In this document: positions 1 to 7,106 of the stretch, one piece after another | Layout: every line of letters starts with the position of its first letter | Position numbering within the stretch: position 1 is the first letter of the stretch | Source: an uncultured Clostridiaceae bacterium | Lineage (GTDB): Bacteria > Bacillota > Clostridia > Lachnospirales > Lachnospiraceae | DNA length: 11,873 bases | Assembly: GCA_947175805.1 (NCBI GenBank) | Contig: CAMWOF010000041.1 | Coordinates: 1-11,873 of the forward strand | Direction: 5' to 3' | Program-made: the position numbers and the translations under genes | Notes under the pieces: model-generated | What the model saw: the letters and a program-made list of their open reading frames with translations, nothing else | Told to the model about the DNA's origin: nothing | The model's database searches: none

Positions 1-170
1 GTGCTATATGCTGTTAAAGAAACTCCTTCTGAACCTTTACTATAAAACAAATTGACACCTACACATTCATTATTAGAAATTTTGTCAGAAATAATATTAT
101 ATAGTCTAGCTTTTGACATCACCTCGCACCGCCAATCATACTCATCATTGTCACCAAGATGATGCCTTAA
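1..170 (-). CDS. Partial small protein, possible second immunity gene or remnant
   Basis: An open frame runs off the left edge and reads as plausible coding sequence (for example GDNDEYDWRCEV, then SKARLYNIISDK, NNECVGVNLFYSKGSEG). The first ATG inside it is at 119-117, with GTG just before it at 122-120, and neither has a convincing ribosome binding site. The same frame continues upstream to an in-frame TGA at 173-171. Beyond that TGA it continues to an ATG at 197-195 that overlaps the stop of the preceding immunity gene (ATGAATAA), a typical coupled start. This suggests either a gene starting at 119 or a gene broken by a premature TGA. Its position directly after a toxin/immunity pair fits an extra immunity gene, but I do not recognise the family. 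Base composition is AT-rich, like its neighbour. Confidence 0.4.
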
Positions 171-189
171 TCAACAATAACCAAGTCTT

Positions 190-555
190 TTATTCATATT
201 TCTTTTCATATCCGAAAATATCAGTGCAAACATCACAAAAGACAATCGAATATAGATAATTACCTCTATTAGCTAACTCATAACTTCTTATAAACTCTCT
301 AGCTGTTTCACAACTTCTTAAATAGAAGTTATCATTGTGTGATTTATTTATATACCAAGAATCCAATGTTTGAAAAATCGTATTATCCACAAGTTGATAT
401 ACATCCCCTCCTAAAATCGATATATGAGCATTTTCTAACACCTGAATTACTTTATAAATATCCGAACCTTTCCATGCATACTCATTGAGACCAAACTGCT
501 CTAGTGAAACTGCTAACTCTAATAATTTTTCCGGTATTAAATTATACCTATCCAT
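190..555 (-). CDS. Imm40-like immunity protein
   Basis: A 121-residue soluble protein with no signal peptide or membrane segment, expected in the cytoplasm where it would neutralise the cognate toxin. The pattern around residues 18-70 (FGLNEYAWKGSDIYKVIQVLE, then ISILGGDVYQL, then LDSWYINK) followed by RSCETAREFI matches my recollection of the Imm40 family, which has an aligned W, a central LGGDVY and a downstream WY. It starts 24 bases after the toxin's shifted-frame stop (580). GAGAGGG at 570-564 sits 8 bases before the ATG, so the start is well supported. It is more AT-rich than the carrier genes upstream, as is usual for exchanged immunity cassettes. The family assignment is from memory of motifs. 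The immunity role rests on motifs plus its place right after a toxin tip. Confidence 0.65.
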   Translation of the reverse strand: MDRYNLIPEKLLELAVSLEQFGLNEYAWKGSDIYKVIQVLENAHISILGGDVYQLVDNTIFQTLDSWYINKSHNDNFYLRSCETAREFIRSYELANRGNYLYSIVFCDVCTDIFGYEKKYE

Positions 556-579
556 TGTATCTACCCTCTCTATAGCTAC

Positions 580-728
580 TTAATGCCTAGGAACAAATAA
601 TCTGTGGTTGCATGTTATACCATCAGATTCAATAATAAACTGAAATACTCCATCTTTACCCAAATAACTACCTTCTATTTCTATCAATAATCTCGTAACA
701 CCGTCTCCTCCTGTGAGAGGCGTAACCT
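580..728 (-). pseudogene. Out-of-frame remainder of the toxin C-terminal domain
   Basis: Read in the frame one base off from the annotated toxin ORF, this stretch gives about 49 more residues: KVTPLTGGDGVTRLLIEI, EGSYLGKDGVFQFIIE, then SDGITCNHRLFVPRH and TAA at 582-580. It continues naturally from the in-frame GDYHSFPREVESFGNLG, giving a GGDG...IEIEGSY.GK.GVF.F..E.DG...HRLFVP pattern that I associate with C-terminal toxin tips of Firmicute polymorphic toxins. Adding one base in the G run at 730-732 (TTG GGA AGG becoming TTG GGG AAG) would join both parts into a protein of about 1035 residues. The annotated frame instead ends in 14 residues (RLRLSQEETVLRDY) with no such pattern. I know no Pfam name for this domain and its activity is unknown. 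Confidence 0.8.
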
Positions 729-3686
729 TCCCAAGTTTCCAAACGATTCAACTTCTCTAGGAAATGAATGATAATCCCCCAACTCCATTTGTGCTTTAAC
801 TTTATCTGTATATACAATATTTTCCAAAGGATTTTTTCCTGTACTGGTTCCCACTTTTATTGTATAAATATCAGAACTATCCCCACCATTAATCACTGCC
901 TCTGCAACAACAATCATCAACACATTCACAAACAGGGTAGTACCTTCACCTAGCGTCTCCTTCGCTATCTTGTCCGCTGCTTCTAAGTCTCCAGTTTCCA
1001 GAAAATAGAAGTAATCTTGTATCATTCCATCCACAATTCTGAAATTGATAAACAGCACCGCAATAGACAATGCTGACATAATAAAACCTACAAACAGGTT
1101 TATGGTTGCCGCTGATGATATCAGGGATAGCAATCCTGCAATTATGAAGACTCCATTTACTGCTGATGCCATAAGACCTGCCAGCAGCGTCATTGTGATG
1201 ATTGTATTGAGCATTCCTCCGTTGTGCCCACCGGATATCATATATGAGCCCACTCCTGTTTGCTGGTTCATAATGATGTAGCCGGTTCCATGCCAGTCAA
1301 CCATGGCCACGTCCTCTGCCGGAATCGTAACTACCTTGCCGCTGTTCACCGCATTGATAACATTCTGCTTTGTCGCTTCATCCGTATTCAGTTTTTCAAG
1401 CTCTGTATCCAGGTTATCCTTCGATATCAGCAGGATATCGATGTTTTCCTCCTGTGCCTCTACGAGGATGGAAATAGTAGATACGCTCTCATATCCTGTT
1501 ATCTGTTCCCAGACAGTACTCTCATGCAAAGAAGATACCATGCCCGTGGACATCATATACTCCCTCGGCACATCCTCTTTCCCCTCTAAACTTACCACAC
1601 TATGGCTGTCCGTGTCCACGTCTATGTACAGGCTTCCCTCACTCAGGCTGGTTACCCTGCCATATAAGGTGTTTGTCCGCACCTCATATCCGGTGATACC
1701 CTCGCTCAGGTTTCTCGTCACAGATACATCATACATATCTGCCGCTATAGTATCTGCGATATCCAGCTGGGCAAAGTAAAGCTTTCCGGCAAGATTCAGC
1801 ATCTTTCCAAGGTATTCCTCGCTGTAGACATTCTCCTCTGTCACACTGTCTTTTAATGCCGCCGCTTCGTCATATACCGACTGTAATTCTTCTGCTGTGA
1901 TGCTCTGGCTGTCCAAGGTCACCGCATACATGGAGCCTGTGGTGATGTCATTGGTTACACTCGTATTCTTACCGCCGGAGGTCAGGTTAATCGTAAAGCT
2001 TCCCCTTGTTCCGAGGGTGGATTCCAGATACGCTTCCCCTTCTGCCGCCACTTCATTGTCTATCAGCAATACCGGTTTCATATAAACCGCATATGCCGGT
2101 ATGTCAAAGATACTGCTGTATCTATCATAGATTTCTTTATCCGCATCACTTGCAGGCTGGAAGGACAGAAGAATATTCTTTCCCTGTAATTCACTGGCGG
2201 TAAAACTGGCAAGGGTGTCCCCGTTCATAGAGAAGCTGACACGGTCTTTCGCCGCATTTTCCACCTGCGCAAAGGTTTTGGCTTCTGTTTCTACTTTATA
2301 CTGTAATGAAAGCGGGAGGTAGCTTACCTCTTCGTTTTTGATAACCCGCTTTCTTGTGTATGTTTCACTTAAGTCTTCGGACTTAAGCTTTTCTTCCCAC
2401 TGGTTTAACAGCGTTTCTATCTGTGCGGCATCCCCGCTCTCCGCCAGGCTTTTAAGCTCCTCGTTATAGCCCTCTTCCTCCAGCGTGTCATAGATGTTTT
2501 CTACGGATTCGTATGCCTTGATACTGGTATCCAAATCAATCCACAGGGATTCCCCGCCTGCATTGCCGGCTCCCCGGTAATCCGTATACGGAACATATGC
2601 CCTTACCCATACATGTTCCATCCGGATAAAGACGATTTCCTCCCCTCTTGTAAGGCGGGTAACCGGTGTGCCTGCAGCGGCTAACACATCTGCCGCATGA
2701 CGGAAGGTATCCGCTCCGGTAAGGGAAAGCGCCTGCTCCTCCGTAAGCAGGATATCTCCTTTTACATACTCTGCGGGATAACCAAGGTGGCGGAGCATGG
2801 CAATCAGCAGGCTTGCCTGGTCAATATCGTTTCCGCCCATGGCATCGAAGGTGCCTGCCGCACCCTTCCGGCTTCCGTAATAGGTTTCATAACCGATGTT
2901 ATTTTTAAGATAATTGTAAACAGCAAGAGGCGAACCGAGCTCCTCTGCTTTTTCCGTGATGCGCTCGTTTAAGGCAGTCTCTCCCTCTGTCACAAGGAAC
3001 TTATCATCCCCTGCTTCGGCAGCGGTGCCTGCGGCTTTTGCCTCCTCTGTATCTCCTGTATACTCCTCTTCCTCTGCCTCCTGTACCTCTATCTCATTTG
3101 GCAGGGTATCTCCGTAGATCTTCGGCTCTTCCTTCTCCACAAGCAGCGCTTCCAGCTGTTCTCTTGAAACGCCCGCAGCCTCCATATCCCCCTTGGATAT
3201 ATCTTCTTCAAGCTGCTTTAACAGCTTCTGTGCCTGCGCTTCCCCTTCTTCTAATTCCTTTTCAAATGCCGCCTGTCGTTCCTTTAATGTCTCCGCCGCT
3301 TCACCGGATAAATCCTTTGTCATTTCCTGCTGGGCTGCCAGCCAGTTTTTCGTCTGTTCCTCTGTTTCCGACAGCTTTGCTGACAGCTCCTCCACCAGTG
3401 CGCCTGCACGGTCTGTTTCCTCACTGTTAATCACACTGCCAAGCTCTTCGATGAGTTTCTCCGTCTCCTCTGACTGCACTGCAAGGCTTGTGCCGGCTAA
3501 CTGCACTGCCTGCTCTGCTTCCTTATTCTTTTTTACCGCTTCCGCACTTACTTCTTTTGTCTCTGCTACTGAGCTACCGCTCCCTGTTTGTCCGCAGCCA
3601 GACAGAAGACTGATTGTCATTGCCATAACCAGTATCATGGCTAAGCATTTATACCATCTTTTTCCCGGATTATATTTCTCCATCAT
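684..3686 (-). CDS. Polymorphic toxin lipoprotein with transglutaminase-like domain, C-terminus frameshifted
   Basis: A 1000-residue surface toxin carrier. A lipoprotein signal peptide ends at lipobox LLSGC (Cys31), which would anchor it outside the membrane. Residues 45-190 are Glu/Ala/Lys-rich and predicted coiled coil. Residues 240-395 form a transglutaminase-like fold: GGNDIDQASLLIAMLRHLGYPAEYV, HVWVRAYV (His358) and LWIDLDTSIK (Asp386). The usual catalytic Cys position (GxCxDxA) is Asp287, so this domain is probably not an active enzyme. Residues 400-820 are beta-rich, including the DWHGTGYIIM and SYMISGGHNGG segments seen in Rhs-type carriers. Hydrophobic helices at about 827-882 and 916-933 may insert in membranes. 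From about residue 957 (VYTDKVKAQM, GDYHSFPREV) begins a variable toxin tip, which goes out of frame after Gly986. The ATGATG start has AGGGG at 3698-3694 upstream and lies 12 bases after the preceding gene, so both are co-transcribed. Confidence 0.8.
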   Translation of the reverse strand: MMEKYNPGKRWYKCLAMILVMAMTISLLSGCGQTGSGSSVAETKEVSAEAVKKNKEAEQAVQLAGTSLAVQSEETEKLIEELGSVINSEETDRAGALVEELSAKLSETEEQTKNWLAAQQEMTKDLSGEAAETLKERQAAFEKELEEGEAQAQKLLKQLEEDISKGDMEAAGVSREQLEALLVEKEEPKIYGDTLPNEIEVQEAEEEEYTGDTEEAKAAGTAAEAGDDKFLVTEGETALNERITEKAEELGSPLAVYNYLKNNIGYETYYGSRKGAAGTFDAMGGNDIDQASLLIAMLRHLGYPAEYVKGDILLTEEQALSLTGADTFRHAADVLAAAGTPVTRLTRGEEIVFIRMEHVWVRAYVPYTDYRGAGNAGGESLWIDLDTSIKAYESVENIYDTLEEEGYNEELKSLAESGDAAQIETLLNQWEEKLKSEDLSETYTRKRVIKNEEVSYLPLSLQYKVETEAKTFAQVENAAKDRVSFSMNGDTLASFTASELQGKNILLSFQPASDADKEIYDRYSSIFDIPAYAVYMKPVLLIDNEVAAEGEAYLESTLGTRGSFTINLTSGGKNTSVTNDITTGSMYAVTLDSQSITAEELQSVYDEAAALKDSVTEENVYSEEYLGKMLNLAGKLYFAQLDIADTIAADMYDVSVTRNLSEGITGYEVRTNTLYGRVTSLSEGSLYIDVDTDSHSVVSLEGKEDVPREYMMSTGMVSSLHESTVWEQITGYESVSTISILVEAQEENIDILLISKDNLDTELEKLNTDEATKQNVINAVNSGKVVTIPAEDVAMVDWHGTGYIIMNQQTGVGSYMISGGHNGGMLNTIITMTLLAGLMASAVNGVFIIAGLLSLISSAATINLFVGFIMSALSIAVLFINFRIVDGMIQDYFYFLETGDLEAADKIAKETLGEGTTLFVNVLMIVVAEAVINGGDSSDIYTIKVGTSTGKNPLENIVYTDKVKAQMELGDYHSFPREVESFGNLGRLRLSQEETVLRDY

Positions 3687-3698
3687 CTGTATTCCCCT

Positions 3699-6600
3699 CT
3701 ATTGATTCTGATTATAGTAGCCTGCCTGTATCACAATCCGTTTTGCCACAATACTTCCCGTATAATTGAATTCTGACACATTAATGGTAACCGTCCCGTT
3801 TGGCGCATAGATAAGACCGCTGCCGCCAAACTTCGTTGCCTGTATACGGATATCCCCATTTTCTGAGCCTAATACAACAGGGGTATCTTCTCCACATGTA
3901 ATGGTATTGGCATTAAAGGATACCGTATCACCGGATACCAGACTGGCAGCTAACGTCACATTGTTACACCATGCACCGGTGGTTGTTTTGCATATAGTCG
4001 GGGTTATGATATCTGTACTGTTATAGGCATTTAACACCTCTAACGGATCACCCTCTGCCTCCATATCGCTTAAGATAATGGGCATATAGTCTGGGAGCTG
4101 TTGTGTCTCAACACCTTCAAGCTTCTCCGCAATATCCAGTATACCGCCTGCAATCGACAGGTCTCCTGTTGTGGAAACCGTGCCCGGCATATGGATTGTA
4201 CTTCCCTGGAACCGGAAAGTCTCTGCACCATAAATATCACTTGCAATGTTTGCTTCCGAGCAGTAGAGCTGTACCTCCTTTTCCCCTGCAAACAAGGCAT
4301 ATGGCAGCTTGAAATATTCCTTTTCTGCCTTCGCCAGCGTAATCTGGTACACAGCCTCCTCGCTGACGTTTCCTGCATAATCCACAGCATAAATATGCAG
4401 ATATGTGCTCTGTCCCGGTTCAACACCCTGTATTGTGTATTCCAGACTTCCCCCATCTGCCGGAAGAACCTCGGATGTAAGATTCCCCTCTTCATCATAG
4501 GTAAGAAGCCCTTCCATCATTTCCTCATTATCACTGGTTCCGATAATAAACCCGCAGATGCCGGACAAAGCCTCTGCTTCTACTATATTGGAAGAATTGT
4601 TTTCTCCTGCTCCGGCATTTACAGCCTCCACATAATACTGGTAAAGTGTCCCTTTATCTGTCGCCTGGATCGTTACCCTGCTGTCCGCTGTCATTTCCGA
4701 TATGCCGGTCACTTCCGGTGCTGCTTCATCATAAAAGGATTTATCCGTTGCACTGGTTTTGTCTGTAAACTGCTTTAGATAAAATAATGTATTTGCCATG
4801 ATTTTACGCTCATCATCTGTCGCCTGTCCGTTGCTATGCCCGGTCTGTATCATGGCATACTGGTTCCTGGTAAACAGGTAGGCATCATCATCTGCATCAT
4901 AGCCCTGAAAACGCATCCATTTTGTAGCAGGATTTGTCAGTGTTGTATCAATGAACTGAGCAGATGAATGCGCATATGGAATATTCATGGTTCCGGTCAG
5001 TTTCCACGGATAACTGGTCAAAAATCCGTTATTTATAACCTCCACTTTGTTTCCACATGCCCCTGAAGCAGACTTATAATAAGTAATACCTAATTGTTCT
5101 CCAAATTTCGCAAGATTCCGATGGACGTGTGATGGATTATCTACAACCGAATCATGTCCAAAAAGAATTCCCCTTCCTGTCTCTGTAAAAGCAAGTGTCG
5201 CCTGATATGCTGTATCCGATAAATCCCATCCACCATTACAGTCAGAACTTCCAATCATGATAACATCATACCTGTAATTTCCATTTTTATCCTTCAGATA
5301 ATCATCCGGTGTTTTGTTATATAATGGAAATGACACTTCATCAATCTCTAACACACCTCTGCTGGCAATTTCTTCCGAAGTATTAATTGTAGTGTTCATC
5401 CATAATTTCAGATAATTTGCAGATGGTGGATATACATTAAGAACCTTTACCTTCTCACTTCCATCCCATGTCGACCTGGTCTCCCATTCACTGTCACCCT
5501 TTTTGCGGAACACACGGTAGCCATAGCGGTTGTCTCCATCCGATATATCGTTCCATGACAAATGCACACCATAATCTTCTCCCATATCTACCGTCCCTTG
5601 CAATACAAGGTCTTCACTCTGCGTAACGTGGACAGAAAATTCCACAGTTTTCTCCGCAATCGCCTCTTCATCCCCAGATAATACAAGTCGGGCATGCAAT
5701 TCATATGTGGAATCCTCCCCTGCGGTAACAGCAAAGCTGCTCACAAGCGGTGTGCTCTCCTGTTCCGGTATCAACAAAGCCGGACTCTCCCATGCCAGGA
5801 TGCTCTCCCCATCCTCTAACAGCGTATAGTACAGAGTACCCTCTACCTGCTGATTTGTCTGGTAGGAAATGGTGGTCTCCAGATTTACCGTCTGCTCCTT
5901 TGAAGCCTCTAACACATAGCTGTCCGCTTCTATATACAGGGAAACCTCCTGAAGCTTTAATGTATGATAATCTGTTATAGCCTCCTGCAGCAAGATAAAC
6001 TGCATGGTATCTTCTATGTCTGCATATATACTGCCATCTTTCCCCTGCACAGCAGCCACTGCCTCTTCTGCCAAAGCTGCATCCGGAATAATGCCGCGCA
6101 TATACAGATATCTTGCAAGCCTTGCCTGACTAGCAAAAAAGGTCTCAGAAAAATCCCCTGTGTATGCCGCCAGACAGAAGGTATCAAGCTTTGTATACAA
6201 CTCATTATCAATCCCTAATGCAAGTAATGCTATACCAATATCTGCTGATAATGCCCCGTCAGACTCCATATTATCATTATAGGAAAAGCCACCATCTGCG
6301 CATTGCTTACTGGCAAGATAAGAAACCATCTGCATAACATTATCTGCATATATAGTGCCCGCATCTGCATCATTATGTACCGGTTGAACCGACGCTATTG
6401 CCATCAATGCCAGTGCAGTATCATAGACATCACTGGTATATGCATTGGTAAAACCAAAACCTCCGTCCGGATTTTGCTGCTGCAACATTGCCTCAAGAAA
6501 TAATTCATCACCAGTTGCCCATGTAAAATGTGCAAGCTCGTCTACATTTTTATTCTCTATTCCCTGTTGCTCAAAATAAGCACTTTCAGCCTGGTTTTTT

Positions 6601-6824
6601 TCATATTGCAACACTGCATATACACTGCAGGTGTCATTGCAAAGAGTTGTATCTCCCCACATCCCATCTGCTGTCTCCGTAGCAGCAAGCCATACGACAG
6701 CCCTTTGCCTGCTGTCTGAAATAATGCCCAGCCGTTCATCCTGTTCTATGGCATATACGGGTATGACATTTAACAGCAGTATCACACATAGCACTATGGT
6801 AGCAATTTTTCTTTTGTGCATCAT
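3699..6824 (-). CDS. Secreted multidomain surface protein with alpha/alpha-toroid repeats
   Basis: A 1041-residue exported protein. A Sec signal peptide covers residues 1-25 (hydrophobic core IATIVLCVILLLNVIPV, cleavage after VYA). Residues 35-290 hold prenyltransferase/squalene-cyclase-type toroid repeats (QQQNPDGGFGF, KQCADGGFSYND, KDGSIYAD), used in many secreted proteins for binding rather than terpene chemistry. Residues 295-400 look like an adhesive beta sandwich. At 408-450 there is a fibronectin-like strand pattern. Residues 455-690 resemble a ThuA/DUF5057-type alpha/beta region (YDVIMIGSSDCNGGWDLS, RGILFGHDS, AMIQTGHSNGQ). Residues 700-832 are another FN3-like stretch, and 835-1041 form a beta-repeat tail ending GLIYAPNGTVTINVSEFNYTGS...AKRIVIQAGYYNQNQ. 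No LPxTG or membrane anchor is visible. The start ATGATG follows GGGAGGAGG at 6838-6830. It is the first gene of the toxin operon and probably helps display or deliver the toxin, which is an inference from position. The domain names are my reading of motifs. Confidence 0.75.
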   Translation of the reverse strand: MMHKRKIATIVLCVILLLNVIPVYAIEQDERLGIISDSRQRAVVWLAATETADGMWGDTTLCNDTCSVYAVLQYEKNQAESAYFEQQGIENKNVDELAHFTWATGDELFLEAMLQQQNPDGGFGFTNAYTSDVYDTALALMAIASVQPVHNDADAGTIYADNVMQMVSYLASKQCADGGFSYNDNMESDGALSADIGIALLALGIDNELYTKLDTFCLAAYTGDFSETFFASQARLARYLYMRGIIPDAALAEEAVAAVQGKDGSIYADIEDTMQFILLQEAITDYHTLKLQEVSLYIEADSYVLEASKEQTVNLETTISYQTNQQVEGTLYYTLLEDGESILAWESPALLIPEQESTPLVSSFAVTAGEDSTYELHARLVLSGDEEAIAEKTVEFSVHVTQSEDLVLQGTVDMGEDYGVHLSWNDISDGDNRYGYRVFRKKGDSEWETRSTWDGSEKVKVLNVYPPSANYLKLWMNTTINTSEEIASRGVLEIDEVSFPLYNKTPDDYLKDKNGNYRYDVIMIGSSDCNGGWDLSDTAYQATLAFTETGRGILFGHDSVVDNPSHVHRNLAKFGEQLGITYYKSASGACGNKVEVINNGFLTSYPWKLTGTMNIPYAHSSAQFIDTTLTNPATKWMRFQGYDADDDAYLFTRNQYAMIQTGHSNGQATDDERKIMANTLFYLKQFTDKTSATDKSFYDEAAPEVTGISEMTADSRVTIQATDKGTLYQYYVEAVNAGAGENNSSNIVEAEALSGICGFIIGTSDNEEMMEGLLTYDEEGNLTSEVLPADGGSLEYTIQGVEPGQSTYLHIYAVDYAGNVSEEAVYQITLAKAEKEYFKLPYALFAGEKEVQLYCSEANIASDIYGAETFRFQGSTIHMPGTVSTTGDLSIAGGILDIAEKLEGVETQQLPDYMPIILSDMEAEGDPLEVLNAYNSTDIITPTICKTTTGAWCNNVTLAASLVSGDTVSFNANTITCGEDTPVVLGSENGDIRIQATKFGGSGLIYAPNGTVTINVSEFNYTGSIVAKRIVIQAGYYNQNQ

Positions 6825-6846
6825 TCTATCCTCCTCCCTTATCCTA

Positions 6847-6866
6847 CAATGTAAATCCGTACATTG
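6847..6866 (-). promoter_or_regulatory. Leader hairpin upstream of toxin-operon start
   Basis: CAATGTA (6847-6853) and TACATTG (6860-6866) are perfect 7-base arms around a 6-base loop in the 5' untranslated leader, ending 8 bases before the Shine-Dalgarno at 6838-6830. A second short pair, ACAG/CTGT, lies at 6876-6891. It could affect translation initiation or RNA stability. I found no match to a known riboswitch consensus, including the c-di-GMP class I GEMM motif. Confidence 0.4.
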
Positions 6867-6934
6867 ACTTTTTTACAGATAAACACCTGTTTTTTTCGCC
6901 GCTTTTCTAAAAATTGTCGCGATTGACCACAATT

Positions 6935-6963
6935 ATTATCTCATGTTTTCACATTCACTTCAA
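6935..6963 (-). promoter_or_regulatory. Sigma-A type promoter for the toxin operon
   Basis: TTGAAG (6963-6958), a 17-base spacer and GATAAT (6940-6935) form a good vegetative promoter, with 4/6 and 5/6 matches. Transcription would start near 6928, leaving a leader of about 100 bases before the first ATG at 6824. It is the best promoter seen in this 282-base intergenic region and is separated from hydG by a terminator, so the toxin operon is independently transcribed. Confidence 0.6.
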
Positions 6964-6981
6964 TATGAACAATAGTTCATA
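6964..6981. promoter_or_regulatory. Perfect palindrome abutting the -35 box (operator-like)
   Basis: TATGAAC-AATA-GTTCATA is a 7+7 base inverted repeat with a 4-base centre that ends one base from the -35 box of the toxin-operon promoter. The size and position suit a dimeric helix-turn-helix regulator, either an activator bound beside RNA polymerase or a repressor. No regulator gene is visible in the window. Confidence 0.45.
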
Positions 6982-7033
6982 GTCTACGATATATATACAG
7001 ATATCACATTTCCTGCGCTCACCGACAAGATAT

Positions 7034-7084
7034 GGATAAAAAAAGAGCCTTAATGTAATACTAACGTGTATTACATTAAGGCTC
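7034..7084 (-). terminator. Rho-independent terminator of hydG
   Basis: Arms at 7045-7060 and 7069-7084 pair over 16 bases without a mismatch around an 8-base loop. On the minus strand the stem is followed by seven T residues (7044-7038), and it starts 22 bases after the hydG stop. The T run sits on the minus-strand side, so the terminator is oriented for hydG and isolates the downstream toxin operon from read-through. Confidence 0.9.
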
Positions 7085-7106
7085 AATTATATATTGCCGG
7101 ATTTAC

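Noticed and set aside
720..740. Programmed -1 ribosomal frameshifting to reach the full toxin tip
   Set aside because: The shift point (TTG GGA AGG) does not fit an X XXY YYZ slippery heptamer and I saw no strong downstream stem. A one-base deletion is a simpler explanation.
3038..3705. Open frames on the plus strand rich in Pro or Ser across this region
   Set aside because: They are the complement of the Glu/Ala/Lys-rich coiled coil of the toxin lipoprotein. They have no ribosome binding sites, and their composition is an artefact of the opposite-strand codons.
4070..4778. Open frames of 142 and 225 codons on both strands inside the toroid protein gene
   Set aside because: They lie fully inside the 1041-residue gene, which has a signal peptide, clear domains and a strong ribosome binding site. 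The overlapping frames are Cys- and His-rich noise.
6825..6930. A c-di-GMP riboswitch in the toxin-operon leader, tempting because a GGDEF gene lies in the window
   Set aside because: The conserved GEMM segments are not present on the minus strand, and the leader is only about 100 bases with simple hairpins.
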